From positions 6,512,501 through 6,576,500 of the forward strand of contig JAKNDB010000087.1 in the NCBI GenBank assembly GCA_024305405.1: a stretch of DNA of 64,000 bases, written 5' to 3'. Below are positions 48,600-61,012 of this stretch, in pieces (positions within the stretch are counted from its first letter, which is position 1; every line of letters begins with the position of its first letter). The position numbers and the translations under genes are program-made. This DNA comes from Dirofilaria immitis. Lineage: Eukaryota > Nematoda > Chromadorea > Rhabditida > Onchocercidae. The notes under the pieces were generated by a model. The model saw nothing but the letters and a program-made list of their open reading frames with translations. It was not told the origin of the DNA and did no database searches.

Positions 48600-51154
48600 T
48601 TAATTTTGCTTAATATTTATATTTTGTTTCTGATCTGTCGAAGATTGCTTTGTATCAACTGTACAATTTTCTTTCATTAATTCAAAAACCTCATGAAAAT
48701 CGGGTCATTTTATTTTTAATTCTAGCATAATTTATTTCAAATAATGTGCTTTAAAATTTTGTCACTACATGCTTTTCCAAATTGTAGCTTCTCTAATTAA
48801 TATAAGGTTATAGAAGCAAAAACAATGTTGTTTATCTTTATGTGTGATTTGAAAATTATATAAAGTTTAAAATCTCTTATAAAACTTTTCCGAGAGCTTT
48901 CCTTTGTTCCATTTTAATGTATTACAAAAACTATTTGTACTGTGTTTCATTAAATTGATGCTCAAATGTCTTATCTGAAGTTTTAGTTGCTCAATAAGAT
49001 TTAGTAATTATTTTTGCTAATAGTTCGATTATATGTAGTACTTACTTCAAAACCATGATTTGGCTCTTCCTACTGGTTATATGAAATTTTAAGCATTATC
49101 ATTAATTTCTAAATTTTCTATGCTGTGGATAAACAAAAATTTTAATGTAATAATTGGTTCTTTTGAAGTTTAAAGATTTAAATTAAATAGAAAATCTTAA
49201 ATCGAAAAAGTTGTATATGATATCATTGAAATGATTCGCATATCTAATATTTGAAGAATAGCTAAGCCAACACAAAAGGTTAGGAATATGTATAAGACAG
49301 AAAAGTCAATAATCACTCAGCAGAAAGATAATAAACTCTATTCTCGAATTGTTTTCGCCGCTTAAACCGTGCTGAGGGGCAACGATTTTGCTTCCTGTGA
49401 CCCGAATACCTGTAGATTAGATCTTTATTTGCTTTTCATTTGACAGCCAAAATCTCAGCAGTACATCTGATTACTTGTTCTGTCTTCATCTTCTGTTATT
49501 CTTATACTATTTTCATCCTTCAGATTGACTGATTGAAATTTTATCTATCAAAAGCTATCAGCAAGTAAGTTATTTGACAAGAGATATTTCCAGCAGTCAA
49601 TGCTCGCATTACCTCTATTTTTCTTAAGGTATTCAAAACTTCCCTGCCCGTTTATCTCTCTATTCTGTTCATTATTTTTAAGTTTTTCCTGTTTCAATAT
49701 TTTTATATATAAAATTATTATTTGCTAATAACTTTGTTAATAGGAAAGTAACAATGGGAAAATAAATTTAAAAATAAATAAAGGATGAAATGAATAAAAT
49801 TATTTCCCTTTTCCTATTTCGCATTATTCTCTTTTTGCTTTACAAGAAATCACTTGAAGAATTGCAAATACATGATATCTGAAAAGGAAGAGACTATTAA
49901 AAGCTTAAAAGCTGATATTATCCTTCATTCAACTTCTGACATGATCAAGTTGCGATTAAATTGAATTTTCATTTCATCTATTTGCTATTATAGGCATATT
50001 ATAATAATTGTCATCCTACTTCACAGGAGCTGATGACAATTAAAATGGAATTAGTCAGAGAAAGCTTATGAGCTTTCTGTATCATACGTCAATTTTTTTT
50101 GGCTTAGATTGAATAATGTAGAGTGAAAACATCAACAACAGGAACGTGTAAACTAAATGGATTTAATAGATACTAAAATATTTACTTCAGCAGCGAAATT
50201 AACAAATAGTTCGCATTTGTTGATTTCAGAATCTATTTCTCGCTGTCGTCGTTAAATGAAAAGTGGAATCAAACAGCAACATTCACTAACTTTGAATATA
50301 GAAGCTTTTTACATTTCAAAATTAAATGATATCTGTCAATTGAATTCACTTGCCATTTCTAATACGAAATGAATATTGCATTTAAATGACTGGTTTAATC
50401 GAATTGGTGCATAATTTTCAAATTATATCACTCCATTCATTTTTGTAATTTTGCTTCTTTTTTTTCTATTTTTAAAATACGAAAAAGTGAATACCTTGTC
50501 AGGTTGAAAATAAGCTGGATTATAGTTGATCTTTTTATCAACATATGACACATTATTCTATTCATTCATTCTAATCTGAATTCTGGAAACAGTAGTAAAA
50601 GGACAGAATTCCTTCCATACAATATTTCCTGAGAATTTTTATCCTTAGTATAAAAGAACAGAATTTCCTTTGCCGTAATCCAAAGAAGTATAATTAATAG
50701 AACGTTTTCAAGAATTTTTTGACCTGCCTTTTATTACTATGAACACTGAAAGAACCTTTGTATGCGAAAATTACGATAATATATTTATTCATTGTCCGTA
50801 CCAAATTGATGAATTAATTAAATTCTTTTAGTTAATTTGAATGTTATAGCTGCTTCTATTATTTTTGCTTAGTATATTATGGTATTATTTCATTTATTAT
50901 TTTTACGCTATTGGCTTATCGCACAGTTCCTTTTTTCGATTAACATTAACATATCAAAAATCTCCAATGAATCATTACATTCAGTTTTGAGATTTTCTGC
51001 TACTTTGAATATTCCATTATTACAAACTAATGTTATGAAAAAGATTATTTAGTATGCATGATATGATATTCAAAAAGTTTGGGTTTTTCATTTCAGTACA
51101 AAATTTATTAAAATTTCAAAAATTGGATTCAGTATCATCTATACAATACTTCCA
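48600..51154. other. Intergenic stretch with two unexplained patches
   Basis: Mostly A+T-rich. A G+C-rich patch at about 49345-49420 (for example gctgaggggcaacg and gacccgaatacctg) is open in two minus-strand frames but lacks splice partners. A plus-strand stretch at 49866-49963 is open and coil-like (EKEETIKSLKADII) after an acceptor-like tttacaag. Neither is assigned. Confidence 0.4.
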
Positions 51155-54100
51155 TCACATGCACAGAATGATTATAATACCAATAGTATAGGCAATAAGA
51201 ATCACGAACGAAATGGTGTTATTGATGGCGATATGAATTTGTAACCAATCCTGATGATAATCTTTTGCTGACGTTCCATCCATTTCAGTGATAGCTTCAC
51301 TTCCGCAACACAAGCTGGTATTCAACGCAGAAGCCAACAATGTATACCGATGTGCTAGAAAGATATCATTTTAGGCATTATTGTGATAGAATAATAATAA
51401 AACAGGATATCAGTTTCATCGAACTGAGCAAAATTTTGTTGCCAATTTTGAAATATAAAAAATAGATTCAACGAAAAATTTAAGAAATTGTATTCAAAGC
51501 CATATAAAAAATCTTTTTTTAAAAAAAAAACAAAGATTTAAATCCGATACATAAGATCTCGAAAATAACTTGCTTATTCAATCAAAACTTTGTTGCTTTC
51601 ATTAAATATAAGCGTGCTATATATAATCGAATTTTTCAAAATTTTAATTTATTTTTTTCTTTAATCGAAAATTGCAATTCTAACTTTTAAACAAAATTTT
51701 ATTACTAAAATTTTAAAGCAAAATCATGAGTAAATATTTTGTAGCAATAAACTATCTGAAGCAAATAGCTGCAATTTTTTATTTTTACCAGGTGGTAATT
51801 TTCGCCGAATTCGCGACATGGCGCTGATAATAAGAGTAAGAAGTAAACTGATCACTGTTGTACTCAGCGTGAATACATAAAATATGTCTGAAATGATTTT
51901 CAATTTGCATGAGCAAGCAGTTATAAAAAGGTTTAATTTTTTTTTCCTCGACTCATAATTTGAAACAAAAACAAATTTTTTTAAACAATGTCTACAATAT
52001 TTTGCTTTCATTTAAGGATTTTTATCATAGCTCGAAATGATAGATTATATTTTTCTTTTCAATAAAAAAGCAATTATCACAGAAAAATTAATAGAGGCGC
52101 AATTTTATCATATAAAAAGATTGTATTGAGGATTAAGAGAAATAATCAATCAAAATGCCTACATATGTGAGGAACAGTCTCACCGAATCCAACTTGAGGA
52201 GCCTTTATGGCCAAAAATGTGAAGCTGACTAGCTGAATAAATATTGCAAACAATTTCACGTTAATCTGAAAACAAAGAAGAAACTTGAAACTATAATGAA
52301 TAAAAAATTAACATCAAGAAAGCAATTGCAAGCCTGCAATATTTAAAAATAATTTTTAGCAAAAAAATTCGCCATTCCTGTACAAATGTTTGCTTGTAAT
52401 TGGTTGAATAGAAAAGATAAGTTAATTATAAAATGCTGAAGGATGAACCATCTTAAGTAAAGAGATATCCAAAAGACAATTTTCGAAGAAATTGAAATTC
52501 GATTAAAATGACAAGATTATATGAGATTATCGAGAAGTGCATACTTGATCACGGAAAGTACCAAAGAATGGTGCGATTACAACAAATAACGAAGAAACCA
52601 TCATTGGAAGAGTAAGTTCGATACGTAGTGTTGATGACCGACGACGTACTTGTAAACAAATTTGTAGCATCTGTGTTCTGAAACCGTCCTACACGGTTAT
52701 ATTTAAATCACGTATGATAAAAATTATTTCGCAATTATGATAAAAGTAGCATTGCAAATAATAGAAACGATTGAACTGACTTGCGATCATCTTCATCAGG
52801 CAAAACTTTAATGGTCGCATCTCGAACATGCCAATTGGTCCTGAGTTTTGTGATATCTAATCCAGCTGCAGAATAATTCATTCTTTTAGTAATACTTTTT
52901 ATCAAATTTTTTATTATGAAATAAGTCAAAAATAATGCCATTCTGATAGATTAAATTTGAGCATTACCTTCGCCCTGAGCAAGATAGTATCTGATGTAAT
53001 GAGGATAAAGAATAGATTTCATCCGAAAACAGCAATTCTTATCATCCTTTAATGAATAATTGGATCAGAAATAAATAAAGCAAAATTGAGAGGAAAAATC
53101 CAAAATTTACAAATGACTGTGCATGTATTGAAGATTAAAATGTTAGAACAAGTTTTCAATCTGCAGTTTGTTAAGGAACTTAATTTATCACTAAGAAAAC
53201 TAACATCTGGAAAGTTAGTGTAATCAATGTCGCAATGAGCTTGCATCTTAAATTCCAACCGTCCAGTAACATTACCATTGTTTTTTGCGACAATATTATA
53301 GAACTGTGCATAATCACCGCTTTGAGATGATGTTTGAAATCTGCAATTTTGGTTGATCCCTATGATTACACGTCCAAGTATTTTTTTAACTTCGGAAATG
53401 TAATTCGAATAATTCTGATATTCTTTAATAAGAGATAATTGTTACGAAAATTAAAAGAAGAAGAAAACAATAAGATAAATCAAAGTCGGATACGTTATAA
53501 ATAAATTGAAATTTCAAATATATTTGAAAAAATAATCAGTTGATGGACAAATGGAAAAAAAAAGTGATAAACGACAATTGAATAACTATAATTTGCTGCT
53601 TAACCAAGACGAAAAGACTATTATGAGAATGAAATAAATAAATTAGCGCGTTAGATGATGAGCAGATTTTCTGTCGGACAATAATTATTCCATTAATTAC
53701 ATCTATTAGAAAAGAAATTATCATATGAATCATAATCCAATCAAATATTATTAATGATAACAGTAGTCACTTATGAATTCTCAACAAAAACTTCTGATTA
53801 CAGCAATTTCTAAAATATTTCTAGTTTAAAACTTAAAATTATTCCTCGAAAATTTTTGCGCCTCTTTTTGAAAGGAAATCAGCTACTCTCTTTCCATTTC
53901 CAACTACCATTTCCAATTTGTGATATCGTAATTCTAAGAATAAATTCGATTAGAATATTTTTGCATTATGTAATAAAGTAAAGCATACCTATCACTATTA
54001 ATATCTGGTACCCACAACCTGCCATATGAACGCACGTTCAACGTATCGGTTTTCCAGTCGTTGAAATCCCACTTCATCCTGCGATCCTTCCATGACTCAA

Positions 54101-57100
54101 AATTAAGGCAACTATTTTATGTATTATGTTGTATTCAAACATAAAAATACTACAAATAGATCTATCAAGTTGGAGGCTTTTCTTGTTTTAAGAATAAAAA
54201 TTAAGTTATTTTAAAAATAACTTTTCTTAAGTTAAATATATAAAACGGATATAAGTACATTTAAGAAAATCAGTTTTTATTATAATTAATTGGTTGCTCA
54301 TTTTTGTATTTATTTCAATTACTTATTTCAACTAAACTTCAGAATGCTTCCTCAAAAACAATTTATCTGAAAATTCCTTCAGATAAAAGTGTATTTTGAA
54401 TATGTTTGACCCAAATTCCAAAAACATGGAAATACCTTTAACTCATGCGATTGAGTATGCTCTATTCTTTTCAAAAGTAAATAGTGATTTTATATCCGTG
54501 GGTAATCTATTCTGTGCTCATAGATTAATGTCACAAAAACTGAATTTAACCTCGATTTATTATACTATGATATTTAAATGTCAACCTAAATATGTCATTT
54601 CAATCATGGCTTTTGAAATTCGATCAATCAATGATAACAATGATTTCCTGTCGCATGCTTTCATCCAATAGAATATAATTAGCAATAATTTCTATGAAAT
54701 TTCTAAAAATTAATTAATTTATGTTCATAGGTGGTTCGATTATCGGATAATTAACTAATCCAAGCTAAATTGATCGTATCATCTAAATAAACATATCCAT
54801 CATTCCTTTTATAATCAGATTTTGTTATTCTCACTCTTCTAGTTACAAGTAAAACAGAATTTCTGTGCACTAATTATATTATTAGGATTTCTCTTGACTT
54901 CTTTTAAAGATTCTGAAAATTCTGAATTACTTCAAGTAGAACTACATTATGCATTGTTCTTTTTGTCCACTAATAAATAATCTTCAACATTTTAGTAGAC
55001 AATTTAAAAAAGTAATTGTTGTAACATTATTTCACGCTTATTAGCTCTTTTTCTGGCACTCTGCATATTACAACGATTTTTGTATATTCCGAATATTTGC
55101 AGGTTATATATATATATTTTATAAAGTTTCATTGCACCATTTTTTGTCGAAGAAGAAACGCATAGGCATCGTGATTGATTGAATTAACTCAACAACTATA
55201 ACTTTCTTCACTTACTGCCTTCCATTTATTAATTATTCAAATTACGCTTGCACTTAATATGTTTGTTGCAAAAAAGGAAATGAATCAATCTCAAAATTCT
55301 TGAAAAAATGAAACGTACAATTAAAAAATGTCCATTTATATTCATCACATGCCATATCTCATTCTGAAAAATTACGTCATGATTATTAATCAAAATTTTG
55401 TCATATTTAGCTACAAATTGAAATTCATAAAACCGAAAACTTAAATTATCCACTGCCAAATGAAATGATGCAGGGATCTTTAAAACTTTTAAGAGAAAAA
55501 TGCTCTGCGAAATTTAAAATCATTTTAGATTCATTCTTCAATTATTGTTTACTTCTAACAAAAAGCCACATGGGAACGGGATGAGAGAAATTGTGCTGCG
55601 ATTTTTAAGTTTTCAAAAGTTTTCAACTGCAGAACAATTTCTCAGTAAAATTAGAAGGCATACCATCCACATTTGCTTAAGTGCAATTTCAAGAATCTCT
55701 GCATCCAAAGTTTCGCCTGCTGCAACGGTTGGAGGCAAAATACTGATAGCATTGGATTTACCTTGCATTGAATTTGCATCCTGACTAAGTTTGTAGTATA
55801 AGCAATCCTCCAGTACCTGATACTTGTGATGTGCTAACTCTTCTACATCTGAAAATATGCACGAAGGTAAGAAAGAGAATATGCCCATTTATTGTCATAA
55901 TAGGTAGCAAACATTCAAACTTTTGATATTCGCAATAATATAAACAATTTTCACTTCTTGAAAATTGTTTAAACCTCATGCAAATATGAGATGGAAATTA
56001 TTATCGTTCAGTCATCTGACGTTGTTCTGAAAACGGATTCATATCTGAAAACGGATTTGTACGACTGTCATTCACATAAGCGGAAAACTGGTCTTTTCAT
56101 TTTGAAAAAAATAGGCATAAATCATTTTGAATTAATATTAAAAAAAAAAATCGAAATGCAATGCAACATTACTTCATAATCAACTGCAGTTTCTCCCAAA
56201 GCCGACTTTTTTACCCCATCAATTAAAATATTTAAATCCAAACGATAAATATAGTAGAATTCATAATAAGTAACGGTGTGATTTATTTGAATTAACTATA
56301 TTGCTTTAAACTTATCAGAAAAACAAGATGCTATTGACAGCAGAAAACGATTGCAACTATTCTTCTTTAATCATTTTAATTAACTCCATTCTATTGATGC
56401 CATGAACTTTTAGTTTGCAGCTAAATGTGTCCGATTTCATTCCAGAATGCTAAAAATTTCCACTAAATCAGATGAAAGAACAAAAAAATCTTAACTCCAG
56501 GTGGACCTGTTAGTCTTCACTGATGGCTGGGTAAGTAAGCTTCTAACTTCACTTCAACAATTATAATTAAAGATAAATCTTCAGGATTGTGCCAGTTGTA
56601 TAGCTCAATTTTTCTATAAAAATGCAATTGTATTTCTCAATGAATTAGCAAATTCATCTTAGCAACAGAGAATCATTAAGTGATTTGGGTGGAGAAGTGA
56701 AATTAGATGTGAAGAACAAACAATGATTTTATATTTCGCCTTTCTCGTCTTTCTGACTAACTAAATACTTTGACAAATCCTCGTCCGTGATGTCATTTAA
56801 TTTGAATAGCTAATAAATCCAATTAAAGAAAAGTTTTAAAGTGTTTTATTTGCTGCTACAGAATATTTGTTTGATTTATGAATGGTAGGAAGGAAATTAA
56901 GGCTTTTATTTCAGATAGTAAATATTCGAGCACTGTCACTATCATTGCCTATCAGCAACTGATTTTCAAATTTTCTAGAATTTTCAAAACTGATTGAGAA
57001 TGAGAAAATTGGATAAATGTAGAATGGTAAGCTGAAAAATTTCTGCCACATATCGAAATATTGCTTTTGTTCCATACCTTTTTACATTTGAACTAGGAAA

Positions 57101-57475
57101 TTGACAAATTCTTATTGCAATAAAATCTTATATTCTTTCATAAAATTTTTTCTAATTTCCGAATGCGTTTTGGTAATTTAAAAGATACTTTTAGTGAAAT
57201 GTAAATGAGAAAGTTTTTTATATTTGGAGATCGTCGAAGATAGATGTTTCAGGTCTCCAAACATTATGATTATATTGATTGACGATAAGTTTGAAGAAAG
57301 GATCTCAGGATCTTTTAAAATGATTATTTGAAAAAATAAGTAGCATCATTTTTTGATCTTTAATATTAAAATTACCTGTAATATTGCTTGCAAATTTGCA
57401 TAGTTCTTCATAAGAAGCGGTAATAAAAGCAAAGAATCCATACAGAACTATTAGTCGTACAGAATTGACGAACAT
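51155..57475 (-). CDS. Cys-loop ligand-gated ion channel subunit, divergent, ten exons
   Basis: In reading order: 57475-57376, 55848-55664, 54095-53989, 53340-53205, 53046-52968, 52865-52781, 52677-52545, 52265-52184, 51887-51789, 51354-51155; all GT...AG, phases all fit, 401 residues. ATG lies 2 nt after an acceptor. Residues 1 to about 20 (MFVNSVRLIVLYGFFAFITA) are a signal peptide. The ligand domain shows SWKDRRMKWDF (loop D), LWVPDI (loop A) and the Cys-loop CDIDYTNFPDDDKNC at 167-181, with exactly 13 residues between the Cys. Membrane segments: M1 about 252-272 (ELTLPMMVSSLFVVIAPFFG), M2 about 279-298, M3 304-326, M4 about 380-400 near the C-terminus. The family forms pentameric neurotransmitter-gated channels at the plasma membrane. 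Odd points: the M1-M2 linker (TFRDQINVK) has neither the anion-type PAR nor the cation-type GEK; no vicinal Cys pair in loop C; a short M3-M4 loop. Ligand and ion choice cannot be assigned. Confidence 0.9.
54402..54671 (+). other. Open frame inside a channel-gene intron, probably chance
   Basis: ATG 54402 to TAG, 89 codons, on the strand opposite the channel gene (starts MFDPNSKNMEIPLTHAIEYA). No splice sites, signal or domain. Several frames of this length are expected by chance in this window. Confidence 0.15.
56501..56530 (+). other. Exon-like 30-nt segment opposite the first channel intron
   Basis: A good acceptor (cttaactccag) and a perfect donor (GTAAGT) enclose ten codons, VDLLVFTDGW. 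The sequence is reminiscent of the core strand of von Willebrand A domains, but ten residues are not enough for a call and no neighbouring exon was found. Confidence 0.2.
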
Positions 57476-57477
57476 TT

Positions 57478-57490
57478 CTGCAAAAATGCG
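57478..57490 (-). promoter_or_regulatory. Likely spliced-leader acceptor of the ion-channel gene
   Basis: On the minus strand, cgcatttttgcag is followed by AA and then the ATG at 57475. A start codon two bases after a strong acceptor, with no coding upstream, is typical of nematode trans-splicing. Inference from sequence only. Confidence 0.55.
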
Positions 57491-57985
57491 AAAAAAAAAT
57501 GGCGTGACGATAACATTTTTATTAATGGAACGTGAATAATGGGATGAGAATTCCAAAGGAATCAAATGAATAAATAATCATTTTATATAAGCTTTCTACT
57601 TCCATCAAATCATTCAATAATTGATGTCACAGTATAATCAGTTTATGTAGTACTGATAATGTTAAGATAAGTTAGTTTTACTTTGCCCTCAAAACGAGGA
57701 AGTCTTCATGAAGTTGAAAAATTTTTTCATAAATAAATTACATAAATTACTTGTTTCACTATTATCGAAATATGTTCATATTATAAGCCTTAGAAATGAC
57801 AAACAGATAGCAGAAAGCTTTTAAACAAAACAGTTACGAAAAACTAGAAAAATATCCTCGGGTCATTGCTGCTGGGAAAATAACTCCAATGAATACATTT
57901 AGAGTTGTCAAGAACTTAAAAATCAGCTATTGAATTTCTGTAATACCCTTTTACAATCGAAATACAAAATTATTGATTAAGAACA
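57480..57985. other. Upstream region of the ion-channel gene
   Basis: A+T-rich, containing no supported gene. It is the expected place for the channel promoter; no clear TATA element was picked out. Confidence 0.5.
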
Positions 57986-58093
57986 GTGTTGCTTGTTTCA
58001 AGCGTTAAATTTGATTTAATATTATTGTTACCAAAAACTAATGCTAATTTTTTCATTTATATTACAACTGTACTAAAAACTATTCCTACTAAT

Positions 58094-58396
58094 ATGACAA
58101 CTATTAATCATCATCAAATCAGTTATGGTATCGTCGCTTTTGAGTGCCGAATTCGACTTTTCCGTTATGATTACACAATAAAAAGTCATGATGAAATAAC
58201 TATTTCGTTTTATGGTATGAGCCTGAACCGTTCCTAATATACGAAGATTATGGCAGTATTGATTTCATTTGCTGCAAACATGATAAATTTATTTCAATTA
58301 GCAGCAGGAATGACTGCTTCACAGCTAATTTCCACTGTCGCAGCAAGCACAAAGCACAACTGTCAGAATAGCTGTTGTGATTTGAAGAAGAAATAA
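58094..58396 (+). CDS. Two in-frame open stretches separated by one stop codon
   Basis: The frame is open from about 57989 (ATG 58094) to TAA 58235-58237 (for example FECRIRLFRYDYTIKSHDE), and then, in the same frame, from ATG 58250 to TAA 58394-58396 (48 codons: MAVLISFAANMINLFQLAAG..., ending NCQNSCCDLKKK). The second part has a signal-like hydrophobic start and three close Cys. It may be two exons, two small genes, or one gene broken by a stop. The minus strand opposite 58270-58395 is also open. Confidence 0.22.
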
Positions 58397-58961
58397 TAAG
58401 ATGGAGTAAGCAAGCTCTATGTTTTGTTTATCCAAATTTCATGTTTGCATAAAATGAGGCAAATTTATTCATCGAATAAAGAAGAGATAAATGAGAGCAG
58501 AGAATCATCGAATTTGTGACAGATGGTTTACTTAATAAAATGTCGCTTCATGCAAGTTATTATTGAGTGCTAGGGAAAGAGGTAGAATGTAAGAAAGGTG
58601 TCGTAGCAAGGTTGAGATTTAGCAGTTACACCCGCCTCCATCAGGCCAAAGTTCTTTCCTGCTTTGATTCCAATCAACTAACACTTCAAAACTTCATTCA
58701 TCGCTCATTCTACCATTCACCAGCACTATTCATTCTTCTAAAAATTTGAATCCGTCATACCGTTGCTTATGATTTTCGATCAAACATATTCATTTTTCGC
58801 ATTAACAATTCTAAATTTGCGATTATTATGATCATCCTTCTTATTCGAAAATATTTGCTCTTAGAATTATTCCTTTTTAGTTTAAAAATTTGAAAAACAC
58901 AATTCCTTGAAAGAAATTCATTTTATTGTCAAGAAAGAAGAAACAGACAAATTTCTTTTAG

Positions 58962-59873
58962 CATTCCCTCCTATAGCATCGCGTCTGAAGGTAAGATATG
59001 ACGCACTCTTTAATTATGAAAACATTGAATAGTCTTTTTAACTTTTAAATAATACTTACTTCTGATATATAAGCCATCTATTCTAATCTTTTGAAATTTT
59101 ATAAAAGAACCATCAAATCAATAACAATAATTTTTTTTAACTAAATTTACATACATTATGCTCATTCTTCTTCAAAATTAATCGCCAATCGTTTCCGTTG
59201 AAATTTTTCATAAATTTCACTAAAAATATACAAAACTAAAAAGCTTTATGTCTTTTTAAAATGTGAAGATTAAAAATGATGCTGTTAGGATGAAGTTGAA
59301 AAGAAAGCAAAATTATATTTGCTTTGATAACGACAATGAAAATGTTATGAAATCGTCTGAAAGCACTGCATAGAAATGGTTTTATAGTGATACAATGAAT
59401 ATCGATCACTGCAACTAATTTTTGCTAGTACTGTGATAATATCTTACAATCGTATTTGAGACATTAGTTGTAGTTTATTGATCGATCTTTAAAACTTTGT
59501 TTACTAATTGGATCATAGCTGTAAGCTTCGACGAATGTAAGAGATTATGAAATATCTGCTATTTCATTTTTCTGGAAAGACCGCATTTCAATACCTTCTC
59601 CCTGGAAGGCTTATAAAAGCAAATAGCTAAATATTAAAATAATAAATTGAAAAAAAAATTAGAATTTGTCGAGCTGAATGAAGAGGAAGTACATAGGTCG
59701 CATCATCAAAAAGTTCTTCTGAACAATGTTCTGTCCTATTCCATGGCGTTGATCGAATGAAACCTGTTATTTTGGCAGATGTATTGTTGGGTAGGAAAAC
59801 CAATGCGGTTTATTCTGTTGTTGCCGTTGCTATTCTTATTTGTGTGTTTCTTGATGGATGGTTAGTTGGCTAG
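58962..59873 (+). CDS. Candidate 3' end of a membrane-anchored protein gene
   Basis: Exon 58962-58990 has strong signals on both sides (acceptor atttcttttag, donor GTAAGA) and encodes FPPIASRLK after two leading bases. It joins in phase to 59697-59873 (59 codons including the stop): a Ser-rich start (VASSKSSSEQCSVLFHG), then VDRMKPVILADVLLGRK and a C-terminal hydrophobic span (VVAVAILICVFLDGWLVG) just before TAG. The last exon is much G+C-richer than its flanks. This would be a tail-anchored or single-pass product. A shorter reading starts at ATG 59757. A TATAAAAG at 59612-59619 could instead mark a promoter for that shorter gene. Function unknown; upstream exons not found. Confidence 0.33.
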
Positions 59874-59983
59874 CTCACTAATGTTTACATAATTGAAAAT
59901 GAATTAAAACCTATTAAATCAAATTCAACCTCTTTCAAAACGTTGAGTAACTTAAGTGATTGATATTTCAGGAGATGTTTAAG

Positions 59984-61012
59984 TTAAGTTTTCAATTTGA
60001 GCGCATTATGTTTTAATATTAATGCTCTCCCAAAAAATAATGCATTAAATTTCGGGAATACTTTTACAACATAAATGAATGGATCCAAACAATTCTTTGA
60101 ATTCTCCATAGTACAGTATGTGTTTGTTCCAGAATGACTATTCCATCTATCAGTAGAAATTGACCGACCACTGAAGCACATTCGCAATTATTTAGATGAA
60201 TGGATTTCTTGCTTTCTGCACTGCTTATTTTCAAAATAAAAGTAATCAGTATGACGAAATGACTTAAAATTTATGGACAGTTTAAATGATGGAAATGGAA
60301 GGTATTGAATTACTTTAATAACTTTAATAAGGTAACAGAAGCCAGTGTTTAAAAGAGATATACTTCTCATCTTTGGTGCTATCTGAATTACATCGATAGA
60401 GGCCCATCCATAACTTTGAAAAAATTAATTTTTTTTCGTTTTTCTTTTTGCAATTTATCACTGCAAAACGAAAAGCAGAAGTAACATATGTTCACATAGA
60501 TCATTAGCCACCAGTCGAGTAAGGTCAACAGTGAATTACAAATGATTGCTTTGATGGAGCAAGAGAATGCAATTAAATGAAATGAGTAAGTTAAGGAAAA
60601 TGTAGTCAACAAATTTACTCTTACTAGCATCATTTCTACATATAATAATAAATCGATGAGCATATAAAGAAATCTCGGCCAATTGAAATGCTGACAAAAA
60701 GATGGTTGGGACAGAGACGTGGAACCTTGCTAGAAAACAGGTTCCGATTCATCCTATGTACACGGAGGACATGATTTTTGTTTCTTCTTACGAGCAAAAT
60801 TTATGAACTGATTTAAAATCGATTGGTTATGTATGTCACTTGGAATAGAATTTCCAATGCAAAGGGATATTTTAGAAATATATTTTCTAAAGGAGTAATA
60901 ATAATCAGGAAATATTTTTTTCTTGAAGTAATCATTATTACTTGAGCATTTATCATTTGAATGTCAGCTCTAACATTGGAAAGATATCGAGAAGCTCGAA
61001 TCATAGCAACCA
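59984..61012 (-). CDS. Candidate multi-pass membrane protein, 7TM-receptor-like C-terminal end
   Basis: In reading order: 61012-60942, 60729-60392, 60170-59984, GT...AG introns of 212 and 221 nt, phases fit, 197 residues plus missing upstream exons. Exon 1 encodes a basic stretch (IRASRYLSNVRADIQ). Exon 2 is open for 112 codons and strongly hydrophobic, with spans around FLYMLIDLLLYVEMMLV and LLDWWLMIYVNICYFCF, then a basic SDKLQKEKRKK. Exon 3 reads TYCTMENSKNCLDPFIYVVK and stops after a basic tail. NCLDPFIY resembles the N/DPxxY motif of helix 7 in class A G-protein-coupled receptors, followed by a short cytoplasmic tail. This is the basis of the receptor suggestion, which is inference: the order of spans is not textbook and no upstream exons were found. 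Confidence 0.38.

Noticed and set aside
55545..55784. 79-codon plus-strand frame
   Set aside because: It is the antisense shadow of the channel exon at 55848-55664, which fits the channel gene in phase.
60188..60370. 60-codon minus-strand frame between two exons of the membrane-protein candidate
   Set aside because: It lies wholly in the intron of the better supported chain and has no splice signals of its own.
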